Of a stretch of 64,000 bases of DNA, positions 47,000 to 54,532 are shown piece after piece. Position 1 is the first letter of the stretch. Each line of letters opens with the position of its first letter. Origin of the DNA: Micromonospora haikouensis (GTDB lineage Bacteria > Actinomycetota > Actinomycetes > Mycobacteriales > Micromonosporaceae); the NCBI RefSeq assembly GCF_900091595.1, contig NZ_FMCW01000005.1, positions 1 to 64,000 of the forward strand, written 5' to 3'. Both the position numbers and the translations under genes were made by a program. Under the pieces are notes generated by a model. That model was not told the DNA's origin, did no database searches, and worked only from the letters and a program-made list of their open reading frames with translations.

Positions 47000-47815
47000 A
47001 TGAGCATCAGCACCCCGGGCGGCCCGGAGCGCCGTCCGACCGTGGTCACCACCGGCAAGAAGCCGGCGGCGGGCCGGCCGGCGGCCGGCGCCAAGGCCGG
47101 GGCCGGCAAGTCGACGGGCGACGCCCCACGCACCTCGGCGGGCGGCAAGGGCAAGGGCCCCCGCAAGCCGATCGCACCGGTGAAGGTGAGCCAGGGCCGC
47201 TCGTGGGGCCCGATCGCGCTGTTCACGGCAGTCGGCGTGCTCGCCGTCGGCATCATCGGCTTCGGCGCCTGGGCGACGTTCCAGGGCTCCAAGCCGTGGG
47301 AGGACCGGGCCGCCGACATCAGCGGCATCGTCAACTTCCGCAAGACGGACCCGGATCTGGTCAAGGGCAGCAACCACCAGCCGGGCTCGATCAAGTACGC
47401 GCAGTCCCCGCCGGTGGCCGGCCCGCACAACGCGACCTGGCAGAACTGCATGGGCAACGTCTACGACGCCCCGATCGCCAACGAGCACGCGGTGCACAGC
47501 CTGGAGCACGGCGCGGTGTGGATCACCTACCGCCCGGACCTGCCGGCCGACGAGGTGGCCAAGCTCAAGAGCAAGGTCGAGGGCCAGGAAAAGCTGATGC
47601 TCAGCCCGTTCGAGGGGCAGGACAAGCCGATCTCCCTCCAGGCCTGGGGCTACCAGCTCAAGGTGGACAACGCCGACGACAGCCGGATCGACGAGTTCAT
47701 CAAGACGCTGCGGGTGAACGCCTCCATCGAGGGTCCCACCGCCAACTGCGGCGAGCCGGGCATCACCGCCACCGGCACCACGCCGCGTGACGGCGCCCCG
47801 ATGCCCACCCAGTGA
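47000..47815 (+). CDS. DUF3105 membrane-anchored protein
   Basis: 271 residues: a Lys/Pro/Ala-rich, basic cytosolic segment (residues 1-70), one transmembrane helix IALFTAVGVLAVGIIGFGAWATF (about 71-93) and an extracellular DUF3105 domain with YAQSPPVAGPHNATWQNCMGNVYDAP, HAVHSLEHGAVWITYRPDL and a late Cys in TANCGEPG. The conserved HSLEHG motif suggests metal binding. The DUF305 gene follows 28 nt later, so the two are probably one unit. Confidence 0.88.
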   Translation: MSISTPGGPERRPTVVTTGKKPAAGRPAAGAKAGAGKSTGDAPRTSAGGKGKGPRKPIAPVKVSQGRSWGPIALFTAVGVLAVGIIGFGAWATFQGSKPWEDRAADISGIVNFRKTDPDLVKGSNHQPGSIKYAQSPPVAGPHNATWQNCMGNVYDAPIANEHAVHSLEHGAVWITYRPDLPADEVAKLKSKVEGQEKLMLSPFEGQDKPISLQAWGYQLKVDNADDSRIDEFIKTLRVNASIEGPTANCGEPGITATGTTPRDGAPMPTQ

Positions 47816-47843
47816 CCCGACACCGCCAGGGACGAGGACCCCG

Positions 47844-48521
47844 ATGACCGCACCCACGACGACGGAACCCGACACGGCCGAGGCCCCGGCGGCCGATGGC
47901 GACGGCGGGCCGACGACCGCGCGCCGGTTCGGCACGCTGGCGGTGGTCGCCGCCGTCGTGGTCGGCCTCCTCCTCGGGTACGCGGGCGGCCTGCTCACGC
48001 CGAAGCTCACCCGGCCGGGTGACGCCTCGGCTGAGGCGGGCTTCGCCCGGGACATGACCACCCACCACGCCCAGGCGGTGGAGATGGGGCTGATCGCGTT
48101 CCAGCAGGGCACCGACGCCGAGGTGGTCAGCATCGGCGGCGACATCGCCACCGGCCAGCAGGGCGAGATCGGCACCATGCAGACGTGGCTGCGCTCCTGG
48201 GGGCTCGACCCGACCGGGTCGCAGCCGCGGATGGCGTGGATGCCCGACGGCACGGCGTCGATGAAGAACGGCCTGATGCCGGGGATGGCCACCCCGGAAC
48301 AGATGGCGAAGCTGCGGGACACCCCCCAGGGCCGGGAGAAGGACGTCCTCTTCCTGGAGCTGATGATCCAGCACCACCTGGGCGGGGTCCACATGATCGA
48401 CGGCATCCTGGACGCCAGCGACGACCCCGAGGTCGTGCGGGTGGCCCAGACGATGAAGAACACGCAGCAGACCGACCTGACCAACCTCACGGCCGCGCGC
48501 GACCGGCTCGCGAAGGGCTGA
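47844..48521 (+). CDS. DUF305 family protein
   Basis: 225 residues with a cytosolic N-terminus, one transmembrane helix (LAVVAAVVVGLLLGYAGGLL, about residues 31-50) and an extracellular four-helix, ferritin-like DUF305 domain. Paired His motifs FARDMTTHHAQAVEMG and LFLELMIQHHLGGVHMIDG with Met-rich stretches (NGLMPGMATPEQMAKL) point to copper or other metal binding. The ATG at 47844 has GACGAGG upstream. DUF3105 and DUF305 genes are paired in many actinobacteria. Confidence 0.88.
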   Translation: MTAPTTTEPDTAEAPAADGDGGPTTARRFGTLAVVAAVVVGLLLGYAGGLLTPKLTRPGDASAEAGFARDMTTHHAQAVEMGLIAFQQGTDAEVVSIGGDIATGQQGEIGTMQTWLRSWGLDPTGSQPRMAWMPDGTASMKNGLMPGMATPEQMAKLRDTPQGREKDVLFLELMIQHHLGGVHMIDGILDASDDPEVVRVAQTMKNTQQTDLTNLTAARDRLAKG

Positions 48522-48541
48522 CCGCCGCACCGCGACATCCG

Positions 48542-48586
48542 AAGGGCCCGTGCCTCCCGCCGAACCCGGCGACGGCGCGGGCCTTT
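48542..48586 (+). terminator. Terminator after the DUF305 gene
   Basis: A 13-bp stem AAGGGCCCGTGCC/GGCGCGGGCCTTT with two G-U pairs and a 19-nt loop, starting 20 nt after the stop and ending in TTT. Confidence 0.7.
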
Positions 48587-48687
48587 CCCGTGTCCGCTCA
48601 CGTTCTGCCGGCGAGCTGTGTCCGTTTAGAAGCCATCCGACCCTTTGGCCAGCTTGAGAGAGTTTTCTACCCACATATCGTGACCAG

Positions 48688-49407
48688 TTGCGATTCGGGC
48701 TCGTTGCGCAGGACGTGGGGGTTGCACTCAGAGACGCACGGCGGTCGGTCACCAGCTGGTGCCGACGCCACACCATCGGCGGTGACGGGACGGTGGCAGC
48801 CGTCCGTCGCGGACAGCGGCAGGGCGAGCCGGGAGCCCTCAGCCGCGAACAGGAACTGGAGCTGATCGACGTCCTGCGCGGCGTCCACCCCGACGAGTTC
48901 GGCCTGGACGAGGAGCTGTGGACGCGGCAGAGCCTCACCACGCTCGTCCAGCGCCGCTTCGACCCCCGGGCCGACGCGGGCGCCGTCGGGGCGTACCTGC
49001 GGGCCTGGGGGTTGGGTCCGCGCGAGCCGCGCGAGCGCGCCTGCGGGCTCTGCGTCGGCGCGGTCGAGCGCTGGGTACGCCTGGAGTACCCGGCGATCAC
49101 CCGGGCCGCCCAGGAGCACCTCGCCGAGGTCTACTGGCTGGGCCGGGTGCGGCTGCGCGGCACGATGCCGGCGGCCGACGTGGTCTCCGCCGTGTCGTCC
49201 CGGGGCCGGGTCCGCTTCATGATCACCACCCCGTCGGTCGACCCGCCGCTGCCCCGCGACTTCGTGCTGCGGCTCAGCGGGGCCGAGGAGAACCCGGTGC
49301 ACGTCATCGTCGACGGCTCCTGGCCGAAGAACGAGTGGCCGCGCCGGCTGCCCCGGCGGATCGTCCTGCACCCGCTGCCGAGCTGCGGACGGGCGATCGC
49401 GGCCTGA
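48688..49407 (+). CDS. Transposase-derived winged-helix protein (IS630-like, without DDE triad)
   Basis: 239 residues from a TTG start at 48688. The N-terminal 60 residues resemble the IS630 helix-turn-helix (VAQDVGVALRDARRSVTSWC, then a GGDGTVAAVRRG hinge). LSREQELELIDVLRGVHPDEFGLDEELWT and LTTLVQRRF match the IS630 winged-helix block. The catalytic half is eroded: where the first Asp is expected there is VYWLGRVRLRG, a VIVDGSWPKNEW block retains the second-Asp region, and the third acidic position is missing. No inverted repeats are seen. It is either a domesticated DNA-binding protein or a decayed element; the clean 720-nt frame favours the former. Confidence 0.55.
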   Translation: MRFGLVAQDVGVALRDARRSVTSWCRRHTIGGDGTVAAVRRGQRQGEPGALSREQELELIDVLRGVHPDEFGLDEELWTRQSLTTLVQRRFDPRADAGAVGAYLRAWGLGPREPRERACGLCVGAVERWVRLEYPAITRAAQEHLAEVYWLGRVRLRGTMPAADVVSAVSSRGRVRFMITTPSVDPPLPRDFVLRLSGAEENPVHVIVDGSWPKNEWPRRLPRRIVLHPLPSCGRAIAA

Positions 49408-49472
49408 CCCGCCGGGCCGGATACCGATTCGGCGTTCGGTGGGGACGTTTGCTAGTCTTCTCCCGTCGCTGA

Positions 49473-49544
49473 GCCCCCGTAGCTCAGGGGATAGAGCACC
49501 GCCCTCCGGAGGCGGGGGCGCAGGTTCGAATCCTGCCGGGGGCA
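49473..49544 (+). tRNA. tRNA-Arg (anticodon CCG)
   Basis: The acceptor stem GCCCCCG/CGGGGGC, D-arm GCTC/GAGC, anticodon stem CCGCC/GGCGG with loop CTCCGGA (anticodon CCG) and T-arm GCAGG-TTCGAAT-CCTGC all pair. Discriminator A is followed by CC and then T, so the full CCA is not encoded. A TAGTCT box at 49453-49458 is a likely promoter element. It reads CGG, a common Arg codon in this genome. Confidence 0.95.
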
Positions 49545-49560
49545 CCTCGGATGAGCAACA

Positions 49561-49601
49561 CGAAGGCCGCTGACCAGGATCGATCAGGTCAGCGGCCTTC
49601 G
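49561..49601 (+). terminator. tRNA-Arg terminator
   Basis: Perfect 15-bp stem CGAAGGCCGCTGACC/GGTCAGCGGCCTTCG with an 11-nt loop, 16 nt after the tRNA. It also faces the end of the convergent beta-helix gene and may serve both. Confidence 0.85.
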
Positions 49602-49627
49602 TCGTGTCTCCGGCCTTCTCCTGTCGG

Positions 49628-51208
49628 CTAGAAGCGGGCGCCCACGTCGGCGCCGTTGGCCGGGCGCAGGAAGGTCGACGACGGGATCGAGCCGTCGGCG
49701 GTGCGCGGCCCGGTGATCGTGCCCGGGTCGGCGCTGGCCAGCGACCAGGTGCCGCCGATGTTCCACGAGTTGCCGCTGCCGGTGGAGGTCGAGCCCAGCG
49801 ACGCGGCGGTGCCGTTGGCCACGGCGAGGTTCTTCGTCAGCGTGCTGCTGGACCGGCTGAAGTCGAAGCCGGTCCCCGGGTTGTTCCACGCGGTGCAGTG
49901 GTCGATGGTGTGCCGGCCGGGGTTGTTGTTGTCGATGAAGCCGCCGACGGCATTGCCCCACGCCATGCTGTTGCGCACGGTGTGGTTGGCCGCCACGCCG
50001 TTGCCGCCCAGCTTGAAGCCGTTGCCGTCGCCGGTGTAGTCCGGCAGGTTCCAGCGGTTGAAGCCGTTGCCCCAGGCCAGGCTGTTCTCCAGCAGGATGG
50101 GCGACTCGAACATCCAGAAGTCCAGCCCGTCGTCGGAGTTGTTCCACAGCCGGGCGCCCCGCACCACGTTGCCGGTGCCGGAGCCCTCCTTGATGGCCAG
50201 GCCGTCGGCGCTCTCCCCGTTCTTGCGGGGGTCACGGTTGCCGTACGAGTCGAGGTTGACGACCTGGTTGTTGCTCGACGCGCCCTGGATCTGGATGCCG
50301 GACTCGTAGTTGTCCCGGGTCACCAGGCGGTCGAAGACGGTGTTGTTGACGTCGAGCGCGAACACCGCGTACGGGCCGTGGACGATCTCCAACCCGGCCA
50401 GCCGCCACCAGTCGCCCTCGATGTGGATCGCGCCCCGCTCGGCGCGGGGGATGCTGCCGCCCACCGGCGCGGGGGTGTGCGGCATGTTCTCGCCGTCGAT
50501 GACCACCCGCTCGGTGCCGTAGTTGCGCATGGTGATCGGCTGGCTCGACGTGCCGTTCTTGAGCAGCTGGAGGTTGGTGCTCGGCGCGTACGTGCCGCCC
50601 CGCAGGTAGATGGTGTGGCCGGGTTGGGCGAGGTCGACCGCGCGCTGGATGCTGCGCAGCGGGGCGGCCAGGGTGCCCGGGTTGCCGTCGTCGCCGTTGG
50701 TGGCCACGTAGAGCGCGTTCGTCGCCGGGGGCGGCGTCGTGGTGCCCGCGTCGACGTCGAGGTAGTCCACGTTGGGCAGGCCGGCCGAGACGGTCGGGGT
50801 GAGCCGGACGGTGTTGCTGCCGGCGGTCAGGTTCACCGACACCGTCCTGGTCACCCACGTGCTCCAGGCGCCGGTGCCCTCGAACGCGAGGTTCTGCACG
50901 GTCGCGCCGTTGACGACCAGGTCCGCCGACCGGACCGTCGTGGCGCCGTTGGCGAACCGGATCTGCACCGTCGCCGCGCCGGCAGCGGCGGCGGTCACCG
51001 TGAACTGGGCGTACGCGCCGACGGCGTTGGTGGCGTTGCAGAAGCCGCTGCCGGAGTAGCCGGCCCAGTCCGCGTCGACGGTGCCGGTGCACACCGCCGG
51101 GGAGGTCTCGGCCTCGTACCGGACGGGGGCGGCCTGCGCCGCCTGGGGTAGCACGACGAGCGCGCCGGCCAGCAGGCCGGTCGCGGCGATCATGGAGCTG
51201 AGGCGCAT
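49628..51208 (-). CDS. Secreted right-handed beta-helix polysaccharide lyase (PL9-like) with N-terminal CBM
   Basis: 526 residues. A Sec signal (MRLSSMIAATGLLAGALVVL, cleaved near AQA-AP) is followed by a CBM6/35-type sugar-binding domain (YEAETSPAVCTGTVDADWAG to YLDVDAG, about 30-150), a Thr/Pro linker and a parallel beta-helix domain. The helix begins ALYVATNGDDGNPGTLAAPLRSIQRAV and contains the PL9-like blocks NYESGIQIQGASSNNQV, ADGLAIKEGSGTGN and NNSDDGLDFWMFESP, with Asp residues placed for calcium. Pectate or a similar uronic-acid polymer is the likely substrate. GGAG precedes the ATG. A LacI-type operator lies about 142 bp upstream. Confidence 0.85.
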   Translation of the reverse strand: MRLSSMIAATGLLAGALVVLPQAAQAAPVRYEAETSPAVCTGTVDADWAGYSGSGFCNATNAVGAYAQFTVTAAAAGAATVQIRFANGATTVRSADLVVNGATVQNLAFEGTGAWSTWVTRTVSVNLTAGSNTVRLTPTVSAGLPNVDYLDVDAGTTTPPPATNALYVATNGDDGNPGTLAAPLRSIQRAVDLAQPGHTIYLRGGTYAPSTNLQLLKNGTSSQPITMRNYGTERVVIDGENMPHTPAPVGGSIPRAERGAIHIEGDWWRLAGLEIVHGPYAVFALDVNNTVFDRLVTRDNYESGIQIQGASSNNQVVNLDSYGNRDPRKNGESADGLAIKEGSGTGNVVRGARLWNNSDDGLDFWMFESPILLENSLAWGNGFNRWNLPDYTGDGNGFKLGGNGVAANHTVRNSMAWGNAVGGFIDNNNPGRHTIDHCTAWNNPGTGFDFSRSSSTLTKNLAVANGTAASLGSTSTGSGNSWNIGGTWSLASADPGTITGPRTADGSIPSSTFLRPANGADVGARF

Positions 51209-51349
51209 GGGGGTCTCCAGGGGATCGAACTGGTCGCGGGACGGGATGCCCGGGTTGGCCGGGCCGGGCGCACGGCCGGCCGTCGATCGACAGCGTGCGG
51301 CCGGGGCGCAGGCGTGGCCGGTGCCGGCGTCGCCCGGAGACACCAGCAC

Positions 51350-51365
51350 TGGAAAGCGCTTTCCA
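51350..51365. promoter_or_regulatory. LacI-family operator
   Basis: TGGAAAGCGCTTTCCA is a perfect 16-bp palindrome with the central CG typical of LacI/GalR-family operators controlling polysaccharide-degradation genes. It is about 142 bp upstream of the beta-helix gene and 136 bp from the divergent TetR gene. The lyase gene is the natural target; no LacI-type regulator gene is in the window. Confidence 0.75.
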
Positions 51366-51464
51366 CGTGGAGGATGCCAAAGCTCATCAATGAAAGCAAG
51401 GCTTCCGTCCCGGCCCGCCCGCGCCGTCGCGGACCGGCCGGGACGGCCCGTCGCGGGGGCGCCC

Positions 51465-51494
51465 TTGCCAGTCGACGAACATGTTCGTTACGAT
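51465..51494 (+). promoter_or_regulatory. TetR promoter with operator between -35 and -10
   Basis: -35 TTGCCA (51465-51470), 18-bp spacer, -10 TACGAT (51489-51494), then 7 nt to the ATG at 51502. The perfect 14-bp palindrome ACGAACATGTTCGT fills 51475-51488, ending where the -10 box begins. Repressor binding there would block RNA polymerase, so this is a textbook autoregulatory layout. Confidence 0.75.
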
Positions 51495-51501
51495 CGCGTT
51501 C

Positions 51502-52188
51502 ATGAGCCCTCGGCGCGTCCCCGTGAGTCGCCGCGACCGCCCCGCCAAGCCGCCGCTGAGCAGGGACGGCGTGGTGAGCGTCGCCCTGCGTGTCATGCGC
51601 GAGGAGGGCCTGGAGCGGGTCACCATGCGCCGGCTGGCGGCGGAGCTCGACACCGGCCCGGCGTCGCTGTACGTCTACGTCGACAACCTGGCCGAGATGC
51701 ACGCCGCCCTGCTCGACGCGCTGATCGCGGACCTTCCGCTGCCGTCCGCCGACGACGCCGGGCGCTGGCGCGAGGACGTGATCGGCCTGCTCGACGCGTA
51801 CACCCGGATCCTGATGGGTCATCCGGGCCTGGCCCGGTCGGCGCTGGTGCTGCGCCCCTCCGGGCCGCACTACCTGCGGCTGGTCGATGCGGTGCTGGGC
51901 CTGCTGCACGCCGGCGGCATCCCCGTGCGGCAGGCGGCCTGGGGCGTCGACCTGCTGCTGCAGCACGCCACGGCCACGGCCGCCGAACAGGGCACCCGGG
52001 ACGGGTCGGCCGACGCCGACGGCGAGGTACGCCAGCAGGTGTCGGCCGTGCGCGACGCCGATCCGGGCAACCACCCCCACCTCCACCGCGCCCGCGACGA
52101 GCTGTTCTCCGGCACCGGCGAACAGCGGGTGCGGTGGGCGTTCAGCACCCTGCTCGACGGCCTCGCCGCCGGCCGGGGCGGCGACTGA
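51502..52188 (+). CDS. TetR-family regulator (probable repressor of the Tet(X)-like gene)
   Basis: 228 residues. The N-terminal helix-turn-helix reads LSRDGVVSVALRVMREEGLERVTMRRLAAELDTGPASLYVYVDNLA, close to the TetR pattern in which the recognition helix ends in SLYxHV. The C-terminal ligand domain is of the TetR_C type with many Leu/Ala helices and a His-rich stretch near residue 195. The ATG at 51502 is leaderless; an in-frame ATG at 51481 lies inside the operator and is rejected. The monooxygenase gene is 104 bp downstream and is preceded by two more copies of the same operator core. Confidence 0.88.
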   Translation: MSPRRVPVSRRDRPAKPPLSRDGVVSVALRVMREEGLERVTMRRLAAELDTGPASLYVYVDNLAEMHAALLDALIADLPLPSADDAGRWREDVIGLLDAYTRILMGHPGLARSALVLRPSGPHYLRLVDAVLGLLHAGGIPVRQAAWGVDLLLQHATATAAEQGTRDGSADADGEVRQQVSAVRDADPGNHPHLHRARDELFSGTGEQRVRWAFSTLLDGLAAGRGGD

Positions 52189-52226
52189 CCCCTCCCCGGC
52201 CGCACGGCGGCTTTCCATGCCCGCGT

Positions 52227-52253
52227 CGAACGCGTTCGTCAAGAACTCGTTCG
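52227..52253. promoter_or_regulatory. Two further TetR-type operator sites
   Basis: CGAACGCGTTCG (52227-52238) and AGAACTCGTTCG (52242-52253) share the core GAAC-N2-GTTC with the site at 51475, with centres 15 bp apart. They lie 40-66 bp before the monooxygenase start, between it and the regulator gene. Confidence 0.6.
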
Positions 52254-52292
52254 TCATCCAGCACCGGCAGCACCCACACCTGAAGGAGACCC

Positions 52293-53459
52293 GTGCGCAC
52301 ACCAGCGATCGGCATCGTCGGCGGCGGACTGGGCGGCCTCACGCTCGCCCGCGTCCTGCACGTCCACGGCATTCCCGCCACCGTCTACGAGCGGGACGCC
52401 GCACCGGACGCCCGCACCCAGGGCGGCATGCTCGACATCCACCAGCACAACGGCCAGGTCGCCCTGCGGGCCGCCGGCCTGCACGAGCAGTTCCTGCGCC
52501 TCGTCCACCCCGGCGGGCAGGCCGTGCGCGTGCTCGACCGGCACGGCACCGCGCACCTGGACGAGGCCGACGAGGGCGACGGCGACCGCCCCGAGGTCAA
52601 CCGGGGCCACCTGCACCGGCTGCTGCTGGACTCCCTGCCCGAGGGCACCGTCCGCTGGGGCGGCAGGGTCACGGCCGCCCGCGCCCTCGGCGACGGGCGG
52701 CACGAGCTGACCCTCGCCCACGGCGGGACCGCCACCACCGACCTGCTCGTGGGCGCCGACGGCGCCTGGTCCCGGATCCGACCGCTGGTCTCCGCCGCCA
52801 CGCCCACGTACTCCGGGTTGTCGTTCATCGAGGCCACCCTGCGCGACGCCGACCGCCGGCACCCCGCGCAGGCCGCGCTCGTCGGGTCCGGCATGCTGTT
52901 CGCCCTCGGCCCCGGCAAGGGCTTCCTGGCCCACCGGGAGACCGACGGCAGCCTGCACGTCTACGTCGCCCTGCGGCTGCCCGAGGACCGGCTCGCCGGC
53001 GTCGACCACGCCGGCGCGGTCCCGGGGCACGAGTGGCCGGGCGACGGCCCCGCCCGGTCCTTCCTGCTCGACCAGTTCGCCGGCTGGGCGCCCGAGCTGC
53101 GGGCACTGATCGCCGACGCCGACGGCCCCCTGGTCCCGCGTGCCATCCACGCGCTGCCGGTCGGGCACCGCTGGGACCGGGTGCCCGGCGTCACCCTGCT
53201 CGGCGACGCCGCCCACCTCATGTCGCCCTTCGCCGGGGAGGGCGCCAACCTCGCCATGCTCGACGGCGCCGAACTCGGCCGGGCCCTCGCCGCCCACCCC
53301 GACGACGTCGAGAGCGCGCTGGCGGAATACGAACGGGCGCTGTTCCCCCGCGCCGAGGAAGCCGCCCGGGAGGCCGCCGCGAACCTGGAGATCTGCTTCC
53401 GCGACGACGCACCGCACGGCCTCGTCGACCGCTTCGCCGCGTACGCCGAGGCCCGCTGA
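52293..53459 (+). CDS. FAD-dependent monooxygenase resembling Tet(X)
   Basis: Group A flavoprotein hydroxylase of 388 residues. The FAD-binding motif IGIVGGGLGGLTLARVL opens the protein, followed by VYERDAAPDARTQGGMLDIH, which closely parallels Tet(X) (its GGTLDLH region), then EVNRGHLHRLLLDSLPEGTV and VGADGAWSRIRPL (DG motif). GDAAHLMSPFAGEGANLAMLDGAELG near residue 300 is the GD motif. Tet(X) inactivates tetracyclines by hydroxylation; close relatives in actinobacteria act on polyketides or have unknown substrates, so tetracycline activity is a hypothesis. GAAGGAG is upstream of the GTG. Regulation by the adjacent TetR protein is likely from shared operators. Confidence 0.85.
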   Translation: MRTPAIGIVGGGLGGLTLARVLHVHGIPATVYERDAAPDARTQGGMLDIHQHNGQVALRAAGLHEQFLRLVHPGGQAVRVLDRHGTAHLDEADEGDGDRPEVNRGHLHRLLLDSLPEGTVRWGGRVTAARALGDGRHELTLAHGGTATTDLLVGADGAWSRIRPLVSAATPTYSGLSFIEATLRDADRRHPAQAALVGSGMLFALGPGKGFLAHRETDGSLHVYVALRLPEDRLAGVDHAGAVPGHEWPGDGPARSFLLDQFAGWAPELRALIADADGPLVPRAIHALPVGHRWDRVPGVTLLGDAAHLMSPFAGEGANLAMLDGAELGRALAAHPDDVESALAEYERALFPRAEEAAREAAANLEICFRDDAPHGLVDRFAAYAEAR

Positions 53460-53485
53460 CGGCTGCCGGAACGGGTCGGCAGGCT

Positions 53486-53540
53486 GGTTAGGAAGGGGCC
53501 CTTCCTATACCGAAAGCGTTAACAGGGGGCCCTTCCTTAC
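53486..53540 (-). repeat. Stop-codon-linked double-palindrome repeat, copy D
   Basis: On the minus strand it begins GTAAGGAAGGGCCCCC with the PEP-mutase stop TAA inside, has core GTTAACGCTTTCGG and ends in the hairpin TAGGAAGGG/CCCTTCCTA followed by ACC. Arms of the second hairpin differ from copies B and E but still pair. It lies between the convergent monooxygenase and PEP-mutase-like genes. Confidence 0.8.
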
Positions 53541-54319
53541 GCATACGGGTTGGCGCCGGAGCGGACGGCGTCGAGCAGGCCGGCGATCCGCGCCTGACTG
53601 ACTCGGTACGGGCCGGGGCCGAAGCTGACCCGGGCCACGCCCAGCCCGGCCAGCTCGGCCAGGCTCGGCCCGCCCGGCTTGAAGCCGACGTTCACCGGGG
53701 CGTCCACGGCTGACACGAGTTCCGCGATCCGCTCCGGCTCGGCGAGGAAGATCGGGTAGACGCAGTCCGCCCCCGCGGCCCGGTAGAGCCGCCCCCGACG
53801 GATCGCCTCGGCGGTGCGGCCGTCCGGGTCGCCGGCCCCGCGCAGGTAGAGGTCGATGCGGGCGTTGAGCACCAGCGGCACCCCGGCCGCGTCGGCCGCC
53901 GCCCGCACGGCGGCCAGCAGGTCGGCCTGCTCCTCGGCGTCGTACAGCGCGCCGGTGCGCGGGTCGGAGTCCTCCAGGTTGCACCCGACGACCCCGGCGG
54001 CGAGCATCCGCTCGACCAGCTCGGCGGGGCTCAGGCCGTACCCCCGCTCCAGGTCGGCGGTGACCGGGACGGGCACCGCGCGCACCATCCGGGCGACGGC
54101 GGCGAACATCTCCTCGACCGGGGTGGCCTCGCCGTCGGCGTACCCGAGGGACTCGGCGACGGCGGCGCTGCTGGTGGCGACGGCCGCGAAGCCGGCCGCG
54201 ACGACCGCCCGGGCGGAGCCGGCGTCCCAGGCGTTGGGCAGCACCAGCGGGTCGCCGGACTTGTGCAGGGCGCGCAGCGCGTCCGCGTGCTCGACGGAGG
54301 TCGATGGGTTCTCGGTCAT
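53537..54319 (-). CDS. Isocitrate lyase/PEP mutase family protein
   Basis: 260-residue TIM-barrel enzyme of the PEP mutase/isocitrate lyase superfamily. Visible blocks are LVLPNAWDAGSARAVVAAGF, VTADLERGYG (metal-binding Asp/Glu), GVVGCNLEDSDP, LVLNARIDLYLRG and ADCVYPIFLAEPERI. The signature Cys of isocitrate and methylisocitrate lyases is absent, so it belongs to the oxaloacetase/phosphonopyruvate-hydrolase-like branch; substrate unknown. It is divergent from the TetR gene at 54533, and its stop is part of repeat copy D. Confidence 0.82.
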   Translation of the reverse strand: MTENPSTSVEHADALRALHKSGDPLVLPNAWDAGSARAVVAAGFAAVATSSAAVAESLGYADGEATPVEEMFAAVARMVRAVPVPVTADLERGYGLSPAELVERMLAAGVVGCNLEDSDPRTGALYDAEEQADLLAAVRAAADAAGVPLVLNARIDLYLRGAGDPDGRTAEAIRRGRLYRAAGADCVYPIFLAEPERIAELVSAVDAPVNVGFKPGGPSLAELAGLGVARVSFGPGPYRVSQARIAGLLDAVRSGANPYA

Positions 54320-54468
54320 CCCCGCATCATGGCACCCGGGGGGCGGTACCGGTTCTTCGAGCGGGCCGTGTCCGGCGTCGCTGCCGGCCGCTTCCTGGTC
54401 CGGCCCCGGCCGGCTCCTGGTCCCGTCGCGAAGGCGGGCAGCGCTGTGGCCAACGCCACCCGATTCCT

Positions 54469-54503
54469 CTGACCGATCGGTCAGGGTCTGACCGATCGGT
54501 CAG
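54469..54503. promoter_or_regulatory. Tandem TetR-type operators
   Basis: CTGACCGATCGGTCAG occurs twice without mismatch (54469-54484 and 54488-54503), centres 19 bp apart. Each is a perfect 16-bp palindrome. They lie 30-64 bp before the TetR gene and upstream of the divergent PEP-mutase-like gene, so both directions could be controlled. Confidence 0.82.
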
Positions 54504-54532
54504 GCATGCTGGTGGGCGGGAGGTGGCCGGGC

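Noticed and set aside
51481..51501. ATG at 51481 as the TetR start
   Set aside because: It lies inside the operator and before the predicted transcription start; the ATG at 51502 is 7 nt from the -10 box.
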